5,397 nt of DNA, from assembly GCA_003646935.1 (NCBI GenBank), contig QMLW01000173.1, positions 1-5,397 on the forward strand, written 5' to 3'. The notes beneath the pieces were generated by a model, which saw nothing but the letters and a program-made list of their open reading frames with translations, was not told the origin of the DNA and did no database searches. This stretch comes from Deltaproteobacteria bacterium. Its GTDB lineage: Bacteria > Desulfobacterota > DSM-4660 > Desulfatiglandales > B25-G16. The position numbers and the translations under genes were made by a program. The number at the start of each line of letters is the position of its first letter. The first letter of the stretch is position 1. This document shows positions 1 to 5,337 of this stretch, piece after piece.

Positions 1-13
1 GAGGTAGATCGAT

Positions 14-745
14 ATGGCGAAAATACCTAAGAGGCCCGAGGAGATATTCGATGAATTGAGGTCGGATTATAGTGCCCTTTTTGGCGATGATCTGCTCGCT
101 ATTGTGCTCTATGGTAGCGGGGCGAGAGGCGAGTACGTGCCTAAAAAATCGGATCTTAATTTCTTGATTATCCTCTCAGATGATGGAATCGAGCGCCTGG
201 GGGATGCGATAGATGTGGTCGCCAAATGGCAGAAGAGGAGCATACCCGTTCCGCTCTTCTTGACGAGAGGCTATATAGAGTCTTCTTTAGATACCTTTCC
301 CTTGGAATTCTTCAACATTCGGTCCGCATATCAGGTAATCTACGGGGAGGATATCCTGAGGGATCTCGTGGTTACAAAGGACGACCTCCGTCTTCAGTGC
401 GAGCGGGAGCTCAAGGCCAAGCTCCTGTTGCTCAGGGAGTCCTTTTTACAAGCGCACGGGAAAGCGCGTCAGCTACAGGAGCTGATAAGCCAATCGCTTC
501 CGGCATTTATTTCTATTTTCAAGGCATTACTCTACCTCGAGGGTGAAAGGATACCGGAGAAGCATGAGGCCCTTATCCCAGCAACAGCTGAGAGCTTCGG
601 GCTTGATGCAGACCTCCTTCAAACTCTATGGAAGATAAAGAGGGGTGAGAAAAAGCCGGGAAAACATGAGATAAAGAAGATTGTTCTGAGCTACATCTCT
701 GAGATAAAAGCTCTATCAAAGAAGGTCGATCAGATGGGTGATTGA
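14..745 (+). CDS. Nucleotidyltransferase-fold protein with degenerate active site
   Basis: A 243-aa protein of the DNA polymerase beta-like nucleotidyltransferase superfamily. The N-terminal part (about residues 25-55) shows the fold's signature: a hydrophobic strand, then YGSGARGE (residues 33-40), then SDLNFLIIL (46-54). Active enzymes of this superfamily normally have GS followed by DxD; here it is D47-L48-N49, so the second metal-binding Asp is Asn. The strand that would carry the third Asp reads IPVPLFLT and has no acidic residue. Residues about 120-243 are helical, Lys/Glu-rich and of no function I recognise. The ATG at 14 is preceded by GAGGT at 1-5, an 8-nt spacing. It lies upstream of lemA on the same strand, but a 163-bp gap with hairpins separates them, so co-transcription is uncertain. 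The fold is fairly sure. Loss of catalysis is inferred, and neither substrate nor partner can be named. Confidence 0.82.
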   Translation: MAKIPKRPEEIFDELRSDYSALFGDDLLAIVLYGSGARGEYVPKKSDLNFLIILSDDGIERLGDAIDVVAKWQKRSIPVPLFLTRGYIESSLDTFPLEFFNIRSAYQVIYGEDILRDLVVTKDDLRLQCERELKAKLLLLRESFLQAHGKARQLQELISQSLPAFISIFKALLYLEGERIPEKHEALIPATAESFGLDADLLQTLWKIKRGEKKPGKHEIKKIVLSYISEIKALSKKVDQMGD

Positions 746-768
746 ATAAAATCGTTACACGATTTTAT
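746..768. other. AT-rich 9-bp hairpin after the nucleotidyltransferase gene
   Basis: Perfect inverted repeat ATAAAATCG / CGATTTTAT around a 5-nt loop (TTACA), starting one base after the upstream stop codon. A second small inverted repeat, ATAACG / CGTTAT with a 3-nt loop, follows at 769-783. The placement suits a transcript end, but the stem is poor in GC and the T run lies inside the stem, so a working terminator is doubtful. Confidence 0.4.
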
Positions 769-802
769 ATAACGCGACGTTATCGCTACTATGGCGAAAG
801 GC

Positions 803-850
803 TAAATTTGAATTCATCCCGCGCTGCAAGCAGCGGGGAAATCAAATTTA
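803..850. repeat. Long imperfect palindrome in the gap before lemA
   Basis: Outer arms TAAATTTGA (803-811) and TCAAATTTA (842-850) are perfect inverted copies. Inside them, TTC pairs with GAA, CCC pairs with GGG, and GCTGC (823-827) pairs with GCAGC (830-834), with single- or two-base bulges. The whole 48 bp can fold into one long hairpin with a GC-rich tip. It could be a dispersed intergenic palindrome (REP-like) or a transcript-processing or termination structure. Nothing in the window tells these apart. Confidence 0.5.
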
Positions 851-889
851 AACTCAATGAACTCGATCAACTCAACGAACGCAATAAAC
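851..889. repeat. Degenerate 9-bp tandem repeat upstream of lemA
   Basis: Four consecutive 9-bp units, AACTCAATG, AACTCGATC, AACTCAACG and AACGCAATA, then AAC, running up to about 10 bp before the lemA ribosome binding site. The consensus is AACTCAAYG. The region is non-coding and the period is exact while the units drift, as in a slippage-derived repeat. Confidence 0.6.
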
Positions 890-908
890 ACTACCCTAGG
901 AGGATGTG

Positions 909-1487
909 ATGGGAAAAACAGGAAGGACGCTTGGCATAGCCGGTATAGTGATAGTAGTTGTTCTGCTCATAGTCTATTTTTCCATCAAGGGCACGTACAA
1001 CAGCTTGGTTCAATTGGATGAGGGGGTGAAGGGTGCCTGGGCACAGGTTGAGAATCAACTCCAGAGAAGGTATGACTTAATCCCTAACTATGTTGAAACG
1101 GTAAAGGGCTATGCAAAGCAAGAAAGGGAGGTTTTCATACGGGTTACCGAGGCACGCTCAAAGGTAGGATCCGCGAATAGTATAGGCGACAAGATCAACG
1201 CGAACAATGAGCTCTCCACGGCCCTGTCAAGGCTGCTGGTAGTGGTGGAGAGGTATCCCGATCTCAAGTCAAATCAGAATTTTATAAGGTTGCAGGATGA
1301 ACTGGCGGGAACTGAAAACCGGATTGCCGTTGAGAGAAGGAGGTATAACGAAGCCGTTAAGACCTACAATGTGAAGATCAGGAGCTTCCCAACAATGCTA
1401 TTCGCGGGGATGTTCGGATTCAGCAAAGCGGAGTTCTTCGAGGTTCCAGAGGCAGTTAAGGAGGCGCCGAAGGTTACGTTTGGGTGA
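909..1487 (+). CDS. lemA: LemA family membrane-anchored protein
   Basis: A 192-aa protein matching the LemA family in length and layout. A short basic N-terminus precedes one hydrophobic segment (about residues 8-24, rich in Ile/Val/Leu), then a mostly helical extracytoplasmic-type domain. Recognisable family stretches are YNSLVQLDEGVKGAWAQVENQ, with Q-RRYDLIPNYVETVKGYA just after it, ERYPDLKSNQNF, the ENRIAVERRRYNEAV helix, and a C-terminal FPTMLFAGMFGF segment. I chose the ATG at 909 because AGGAGG (898-903) lies 5 nt upstream; an in-frame GTG at 906 is too close to that site. LemA proteins have no settled biochemical function. They are often encoded next to a TPM-domain (YgcG-like) protein, but none follows here; the next gene is convergent. 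The family call is firm, the function open. Confidence 0.95.
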   Translation: MGKTGRTLGIAGIVIVVVLLIVYFSIKGTYNSLVQLDEGVKGAWAQVENQLQRRYDLIPNYVETVKGYAKQEREVFIRVTEARSKVGSANSIGDKINANNELSTALSRLLVVVERYPDLKSNQNFIRLQDELAGTENRIAVERRRYNEAVKTYNVKIRSFPTMLFAGMFGFSKAEFFEVPEAVKEAPKVTFG

Positions 1488-1541
1488 GTCTACAACCCTC
1501 AGGCATCAGTTTGCTTTCTTTGTGCTCTAGGTGTTTCCAGT

Positions 1542-2387
1542 TCAGTATTCGTTCGGAAGCTCATTAAGCTGGGCAAGGGAGAATACAGGGCCATCTTTGC
1601 ATACGTATTTATCGCCTATGTTACACCTGCCGCAGATGCCTATCCCGCATTTCATCCTCATCTCAAGGGACATGATGATCTGCTCGGGGCTAAACCCCAC
1701 TTTTTCAAGCACTGGCTGGGTAAATTTAATCATAATGGGGGGGCCACACACCAGTGCATAGGAGTTCTCACTGGTGGTGATTTTTTTCTCCGTGATGGTG
1801 GGCACAAAGCCAACATTGTACTGCCATTCCGGGTCCTCGGTAGCATCAACGGTAATGTGGACATTCACGTCATCTCTCTTTTCCCACTCCCAAAGCTCTT
1901 CCTTATAGAGGAGGAGACCGGGGGACCGTGCCCCGTAGACCACGGTAATATCCTTAAACTTGGATCTATTGTCCGGATGGAGCATGAACACGATGCTCGA
2001 TCGCAAGGTGGTAAAGGCAAACCCTCCACCGATCACCACCACATTTTTTCCCTCCATGGCCTCCCAGGGAAACCAGTTACCCAATGGCCCCCGCACACCA
2101 ACCATATCCCCTTCCTTCATGTTGTGAAGGTATCGAGTTACCACGCCGGTTTTATTTACGGTGAACAGGAGAAAGCCCTTCTCCGTGGGAGATGAGGCTA
2201 TGCCGATGGGTATTTCCCCCTTTCCCGCGATTGAGATCTCACAGAATTGACCGGGGGTATAGTGAAATTGCTGCTCATCTTCCTGGTTTAGGAATGCCAA
2301 CTTGAAGGACTTAAGGTTATAATCATCCGTTTCCGTGATGATCTCCTCAATCCTCGCCCGGTAGGGAAGATAGGGATTATCGCTCAA
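1542..2387 (-). CDS. flxA: FlxA-like FAD/NAD(P)-binding, [2Fe-2S] oxidoreductase subunit
   Basis: A 281-aa ferredoxin-NADP reductase-type flavoprotein, related to the gamma subunits of sulfhydrogenases, AsrB, and the PyrK electron-transfer subunit of dihydroorotate dehydrogenase. Residues 1-105 form the FAD-binding barrel (PGQFCEISI, then PIGIASSP). Residues 113-235 form the NAD(P) domain, with GGGFAFTTLRS (120-130) as the dinucleotide loop and CGPP (214-217). The C-terminus carries a [2Fe-2S] motif, C247-x4-C252-x2-C255-x7-C263. It is predicted to exchange electrons between NAD(H) and the partner iron-sulfur proteins, in the cytoplasm. The start is TTG at 2387, backed by AAGGAGG five bases upstream; no better start lies near. 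It is the last gene of the cluster, 169 bp after the FlxB-like gene, and converges with lemA. The Flx assignment rests on the neighbouring MvhD and HdrA as well as on the sequence. Confidence 0.88.
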   Translation of the reverse strand: MSDNPYLPYRARIEEIITETDDYNLKSFKLAFLNQEDEQQFHYTPGQFCEISIAGKGEIPIGIASSPTEKGFLLFTVNKTGVVTRYLHNMKEGDMVGVRGPLGNWFPWEAMEGKNVVVIGGGFAFTTLRSSIVFMLHPDNRSKFKDITVVYGARSPGLLLYKEELWEWEKRDDVNVHITVDATEDPEWQYNVGFVPTITEKKITTSENSYALVCGPPIMIKFTQPVLEKVGFSPEQIIMSLEMRMKCGIGICGRCNIGDKYVCKDGPVFSLAQLNELPNEY

Positions 2388-2480
2388 CTGAACCTCCTTG
2401 TTATTGGAACGTCTCGGAAATTCTAAAACTTATTGAAATTAAAAAGGTTTTTTTGTGACTGTTTCCTATTGTCTCACACA

Positions 2481-2515
2481 TGGAATAATGGAATGGTGGA
2501 ATATTGGAGTGTTGG
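2481..2515. repeat. Degenerate 8-bp tandem repeat in the flxB–flxA gap
   Basis: Four 8-bp units in a row, TGGAATAA, TGGAATGG, TGGAATAT and TGGAGTGT, then TGG. The reading is on the + strand, in non-coding DNA between two genes of the electron-transfer cluster. The first four bases of each unit are constant and the rest drift. Confidence 0.65.
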
Positions 2516-2525
2516 TTTTTCAATC

Positions 2526-2557
2526 CAAGTTTCAAGTTTCCAATTTCAAATTTCAAC
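2526..2557. repeat. Degenerate 7-bp tandem repeat abutting the FlxB-like stop codon
   Basis: Units CAAGTTT, CAAGTTT, CCAATTT and CAAATTT, then CAAC, on the + strand. The last partial unit runs into the stop codon (2559-2557) of the FlxB-like gene. It lies about 10 bp from the separate 8-bp repeat, so the 169-bp gap is largely simple-sequence derived. I see no convincing promoter or terminator in the gap. Confidence 0.65.
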
Positions 2558-3594
2558 TACCATTCATTCATGAGCTTGAAGACCTCTCGTATATCGATGT
2601 TGACGGGGCAGTAGTTCACGCACCTTCCGCAACCAACACAGGCAACGCCATTGCCGTATTTATCCACGTAGTACTTCAACTTATGCATGAACCGCTGCCT
2701 GGCCCTCTGCACCTTTTCGGATCTGGGATTATGACCGGAGGCGTGGAGGGTAAAGAGCGGGAACATGCAGCTATCCCAGTTTCTGATCCTATCACCTTGG
2801 TTTTTAGAAACCTCATCCTGTATATCAAAACACCAGCACGTGGGGCAGAGAAAGGTGCAGGTGCCACAGTTTATGCAGGCAAAGGCAACCTCATCCCAAA
2901 AAGGCGCATCAAAGAGATTCAATAGGTCTTTATCCTTGAGCTTGTCGGTGGGAACATGGCTGCTTATCTTATGCTCCGCCTCTTTCTTGAGCTCCCCTGC
3001 CCTTTTCCTTGTATCGACGTCTGCATCCTCCTGGAATCCCCCTTGTCCGAGGAGCTGCTCCCCCTTATCGGTGAGTGCCTTTGCGAGATACCGCTCTCCT
3101 AGGTCAAATAGGAGTATGTCCAAGCCCTCTTCATGAAAGGGCCCGCACCCAACAGAGGTACAGAAGCAAGTGCTGCACGGATCATTGCACCCAAGGCCTA
3201 TGAAGGTCATTGAATCCAAACGCTTGGCCCACCATGGATCCGTGAATTCGGGATTGTCGAAGTTCACGTTCACCAACCTCAGTGCCTTGGCGTCGCATGG
3301 TCTAATACCGAAAACAACAGCAGGTGGATATTCTTTCGGTGTCTCCTTCAGAATATGGGAATCTTCGTTGGTTTCGTCGAGGGTGAACTCGAACATCCTT
3401 TCAGATTGGGGAAAGAGCAACGATTTCGGTGAGAGGCGTGTATTGGAGAAATCAAGGTCTGCCGCTTCATCACCCGTCAGCTGTTTAAACCGATGGTATC
3501 CTCCCTCTCTGACGGGAGCGAAGACCTCATAGCTCCCTTGTAAGGATTTTATAAATTCTTTTATCTCTTCCCTGGTAATTACCGTTTCGCTCAT
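2557..3594 (-). CDS. FlxB-like 4Fe-4S dicluster protein (AsrA / sulfhydrogenase beta-type)
   Basis: A 345-aa cytoplasmic-type iron-sulfur protein. Its C-terminal part has two [4Fe-4S] ferredoxin motifs: C240-x2-C243-x2-C246-x3-C250-P, followed by C253 and C255, and C319-x2-C322-x2-C325-x3-C329-P. The N-terminal domain has GIRPCDAKAL (96-105) and a third Cys-rich stretch, GCNDPCSTCFCTSVGCG (135-151), with five Cys that could hold another cofactor. This layout fits the family of AsrA and the beta subunits of sulfhydrogenases, which relay electrons to or from a flavin subunit such as FlxA. The ATG at 3594 lies 8 nt after the upstream stop codon and is served by an AAGG motif overlapping that stop, so the two genes are co-translated. 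The letter FlxB is inferred from domain type and gene order. Confidence 0.85.
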   Translation of the reverse strand: MSETVITREEIKEFIKSLQGSYEVFAPVREGGYHRFKQLTGDEAADLDFSNTRLSPKSLLFPQSERMFEFTLDETNEDSHILKETPKEYPPAVVFGIRPCDAKALRLVNVNFDNPEFTDPWWAKRLDSMTFIGLGCNDPCSTCFCTSVGCGPFHEEGLDILLFDLGERYLAKALTDKGEQLLGQGGFQEDADVDTRKRAGELKKEAEHKISSHVPTDKLKDKDLLNLFDAPFWDEVAFACINCGTCTFLCPTCWCFDIQDEVSKNQGDRIRNWDSCMFPLFTLHASGHNPRSEKVQRARQRFMHKLKYYVDKYGNGVACVGCGRCVNYCPVNIDIREVFKLMNEW

Positions 3595-3602
3595 TGGGCA
3601 CC

Positions 3603-4553
3603 TTATCTGATAAATTTATCGTAGTCATCCGGTTGGTAGGTATCGAGGGGAGGCCGTTCTTCTATGCTCAACCCAGCCTCGCAGCCATAGAGCTCCAGGG
3701 CGTCTTTGTTCAGTTTTCTGGTAAAAAGCCTAACGTTGATATCAACTGGGCAGGCCTGCTGACATGCACCACAATCCGTGCAGCGACCAGCGCAATGAAA
3801 CGCCCTGAGTATATGAAAGGTCATGGTATCAGTGGGATCAATGCTTTTTCCTACCCATTGGGGATCTGCCTCATCGACAAAACAGGTGGGGCAGTAACAC
3901 AGCGGGCATGCGTTCCGGCATGCATAACAGCGGGTGCAGTCCTTAATCAGATTTGAGTATAGCTCCCACTTTTCATTCGGTGCCAATTCCTCAATCTCCT
4001 TGACATCGTCATAAGGGTCGGGATCCTTTCTCTCCTCCACCAAATCCCCCACCAATTCATCATGGATTACCGGATTCCTGTGCATGCACGTGATGCAGTT
4101 ATCCTGAAGGTAGTCGATCTTTTTTACCGTCTGCTCAAAACCATTGCCCTTGATGGTGAGCTCCTCATCGGATTCAATCGCCTCTCTTACCTCTTTGCCA
4201 TCCACCAAGGATTGTATCTTTCTTCTGTCGACCATGCCCGTACAGGGAACCCCTATGATATAGAGCTGCTCTCTTTGTATCTGATTTTCAACGATATGAA
4301 CCGCAATATTCCGTGAATCACAGCCCTTAGCGATGATGCCGATCTTCTCCTTTCGTTTGGGCAGATAATTCGCCAGGTTCATGCTGCAGAAACTACTCCA
4401 ATATAATTGGTCGGTTTTTTCCGGCTCTTTTATCATCACGGGTTCAGTCATCAGGGGCAGTGTGCCTTGTTTGAACCCAATAATCAGGTCTACCCTTTCT
4501 TCCGCTAGGAGTTTTTTGGCTATCTCTCGAATCTTCTCACCATATGCGATCAT
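3603..4553 (-). CDS. FlxC-like 4Fe-4S protein with F420-hydrogenase-beta-like N-terminal region
   Basis: A 316-aa iron-sulfur protein. The first half (to about residue 150) has KGCDSR (76-81) and IIGVPCTGM (99-107), which resemble the beta-subunit fold of F420-dependent hydrogenases and formate dehydrogenases. This resemblance is from recognition, not alignment. NCITC (152-156) follows. The C-terminal half has two [4Fe-4S] motifs: C206-x2-C209-x2-C212-x3-C216-P, with more Cys in the following CYCPTC, and C258-x2-C261-x2-C264-x3-C268-P. It probably relays electrons between the FlxA/FlxB pair and MvhD. Its ATG (4553-4551) shares one base with the TAA stop of mvhD (TAATG), so the two are translationally coupled. 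The FlxC letter is inferred from gene order. Confidence 0.82.
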   Translation of the reverse strand: MIAYGEKIREIAKKLLAEERVDLIIGFKQGTLPLMTEPVMIKEPEKTDQLYWSSFCSMNLANYLPKRKEKIGIIAKGCDSRNIAVHIVENQIQREQLYIIGVPCTGMVDRRKIQSLVDGKEVREAIESDEELTIKGNGFEQTVKKIDYLQDNCITCMHRNPVIHDELVGDLVEERKDPDPYDDVKEIEELAPNEKWELYSNLIKDCTRCYACRNACPLCYCPTCFVDEADPQWVGKSIDPTDTMTFHILRAFHCAGRCTDCGACQQACPVDINVRLFTRKLNKDALELYGCEAGLSIEERPPLDTYQPDDYDKFIR

Positions 4554-4984
4554 TAGACCACCTCGGCCCTTGTTTTCACGAGCTTTTTTACTGGACCCGC
4601 CTTCCGCACCGTTTCAATCACTTCCGTCGCTACCTCCGCGAATTTCGGCGCCTCTGAGGAAGAGATCCACGAGAAGTGGAGTCTCTCGGGCTCTATGCCC
4701 ATGTGTTCGAGCAGATTCTTTAGGAGTGCGAATTTTCGTCTCGCGTAATAATTACCCTCCAGGTAATGACACTCTCCGGGGTGTCACCCGGAAACCCATA
4801 CCCCATCAGAACCATGCAGAAAGGCCGATAAGATAAATTTAGGGCTCACCCTTCCCGAGCAGGGTACCCTGATGGGCCTGATATTTGGGGGGTACTGAAT
4901 TCTGTTTATTCCAGCCAGATCAGCAGCGGCATAGCTACACCAGGCACATAGAAACGCCGCAATCTTTGGTTCCCAATCGTTCAT
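4553..4984 (-). CDS. mvhD: MvhD/FlxD-type [2Fe-2S] subunit, probable selenoprotein (in-frame UGA = Sec67)
   Basis: Read through one in-frame TGA (4786-4784), this is a 143-aa protein with the usual length and features of the delta subunit of methylviologen-reducing hydrogenase. These are C13-x2-C16 in [15 protein letters not shown], the [16 protein letters not shown] strand with C42, then G66-U67-H-P-G-E-C72-H-Y, and [19 protein letters not shown] after it. The TGA falls exactly where relatives have the first Cys of CHPGxCHY. MvhD carries a [2Fe-2S] cluster and passes electrons to HdrA; Sec versions (VhuD) are known in methanogens. The ATG at 4984 has AGGAGAG upstream with about 6 nt spacing. 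The stop TAA (4555-4553) overlaps the next ATG. Conventional callers would report only the first 66 residues. A true nonsense mutation is the alternative, but the conserved downstream frame and SECIS-like hairpin argue against it. Confidence 0.88.
4751..4767 (-). promoter_or_regulatory. Bacterial SECIS-like hairpin in mvhD
   Basis: On the mRNA strand, ATTACC (4767-4762) pairs perfectly with GGTAAT (4756-4751) around the 5-nt loop TGGAG. The loop begins 22 nt after the UGA, and its second base is G. Both agree with the published bacterial SECIS model as I know it: an apical loop 16-37 nt from the UGA, with a G in the first two loop positions. It would recruit SelB with Sec-tRNA. The hairpin lies inside coding sequence for conserved residues, so chance folding is possible. 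Confidence 0.65.
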
Positions 4985-5002
4985 ATTTCTCTCCTATGTT
5001 TC

Positions 5003-5027
5003 AACCGCAGACACACGCAGACCAATA
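5003..5027 (+). repeat. Left terminal inverted repeat of the insert
   Basis: 25 bp containing CCGCAGACACACGCAGAC, that is, CGCAGAC twice separated by ACA. It pairs with 5310-5334 at 22 of 25 positions. Confidence 0.65.
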
Positions 5028-5051
5028 GTTCCGCTGAAAGCGGAACTATTG
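5023..5051. repeat. Perfect hairpin at the left side of the insert
   Basis: CAATAGTTCCGC (5023-5034) and GCGGAACTATTG (5040-5051) are perfect inverted copies around the loop TGAAA. The stop codon of the GxxExxY remnant (5048-5046) lies in one arm. No T run follows on either strand, so it does not look like a standard terminator. Confidence 0.65.
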
Positions 5052-5273
5052 AGTGTAATGTCCTTCGAACAAATTTGTAACCATCCCCGCCCGCCTCGCC
5101 TGAGCGAGAGCAATGGCGGGCAGGCTTTTGATCTCAGCCTTAGGATGCTTAAAATTGACTAAAAGTCCAACTTTTATTCCAGTAGATTTAAAATAATTCA
5201 ATAGTCGAGCTCCATGAACTTTATCAAGCGTTTCTAAACAAATGTTTTTCCTTCCACCTGATGCGGATTGCAT
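5046..5273 (-). pseudogene. 3' remnant of a GxxExxY family gene
   Basis: The translated segment ETLDKVHGARLLNYFKSTG, with IKVGLLVNFKHPKAEIK after it, is the C-terminal part of GxxExxY proteins, a family of about 125 residues related to PD-(D/E)XK-type nucleases, often found in genomes with no known cellular role. The N-terminal two thirds, including the name-giving GxxExxY motif, is missing. Upstream of about 5237 the frame carries unrelated residues and then runs into a hairpin. The only starts are an ATG at 5273 and a TTG inside that hairpin, neither with a good ribosome binding site. A 39-bp GC-rich palindrome interrupts the C-terminus in frame. It is probably not functional. Confidence 0.65.
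5086..5124. repeat. 39-bp GC-rich palindrome inserted in the GxxExxY remnant
   Basis: The arms CCCGCCCGCC (5086-5095) and GGCGGGCAGG (5115-5124) are inverted copies at 9 of 10 positions. An inner stem TCGC/GCGA (5096-5099/5104-5107) closes a CTGA loop. Its GC content stands out from the AT-rich surroundings. The length is 13 codons, so the frame is kept. Removing it joins AAAAG to GATGG, giving a continuous Lys-Arg-Met-Val reading. Confidence 0.55.
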
Positions 5274-5274
5274 T

Positions 5275-5303
5275 TTTTGTTCGGCCAAGTCGGCCGAACA
5301 AAA
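5275..5303. repeat. Perfect hairpin at the right side of the insert
   Basis: TTTTGTTCGGCC (5275-5286) and GGCCGAACAAAA (5292-5303) are perfect inverted copies around the loop AAGTC. Arm and loop lengths equal those of the left hairpin (12 and 5) but the sequence differs. The T run is on the outer side of the stem on one strand and the A run on the other, so bidirectional termination is conceivable. Confidence 0.65.
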
Positions 5304-5309
5304 TATCTG

Positions 5310-5334
5310 TATTCGTCTGCATATGTCTGCGGTT
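5310..5334 (-). repeat. Right terminal inverted repeat of the insert
   Basis: The reverse complement reads AACCGCAGACATATGCAGAC and then GAATA, matching the left end at 22 of 25 positions. It ends 3 bp from the hdrA-like stop codon. Confidence 0.65.
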
Positions 5335-5337
5335 ACG

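Larger units (their letters stand above)
5003..5334. mobile_element. Inverted-repeat-bounded insert between hdrA and mvhD, carrying a GxxExxY remnant
   Basis: The ends are inverted copies. The left end begins AACCGCAGACA and its 25 bp (5003-5027) match the reverse complement of 5310-5334 at 22 of 25 positions. Each end contains GCAGAC twice, 10 bp apart. Just inside the left end, and slightly further in at the right, sits a perfect 12-bp hairpin, and between the hairpins lies a decayed GxxExxY gene. The right end stops 3 bp from the hdrA stop codon, and the left end stops 18 bp before the mvhD ATG, so the insert fills the gap without touching either gene or the mvhD ribosome binding site. No transposase is present and I see no clear target duplication. 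A non-autonomous or remnant mobile unit is the best reading. Confidence 0.55.

Noticed and set aside
906..908. GTG at 906 as the lemA start
   Set aside because: It is only 2 nt from the AGGAGG site; the ATG at 909 has a workable 5-nt spacing.
1488..1541. Bidirectional terminator between lemA and flxA
   Set aside because: The convergent arrangement makes one likely, but I see no stable GC stem with a T run in these 54 bp.
2453..2478. TGTGA...TCACA inverted half-sites as a Rex or CRP-type operator before flxA
   Set aside because: The half-sites are only 5 bp, separated by 15 bp, and the match to the Rex or CRP consensus is poor; such pairs arise by chance.
2388..2480. Internal promoter for flxA (TAGAAT on the minus strand)
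   Set aside because: A -10-like hexamer is present but there is no convincing -35 at the right spacing in this AT-rich stretch.
2481..2557. CRISPR-like array
   Set aside because: The units are 7-8 bp, directly tandem and without spacers, so these are simple degenerate repeats.
4784..4800. Frameshift or nonsense mutation splitting mvhD
   Set aside because: No frame change is needed: the downstream part is in the same frame, the only interruption is TGA at a conserved Cys position, and a SECIS-like hairpin follows.
4381..4836. Open frame on the + strand antisense to mvhD and the 316-aa gene
   Set aside because: Its translation has no family features, while the minus strand holds well-recognised genes throughout.
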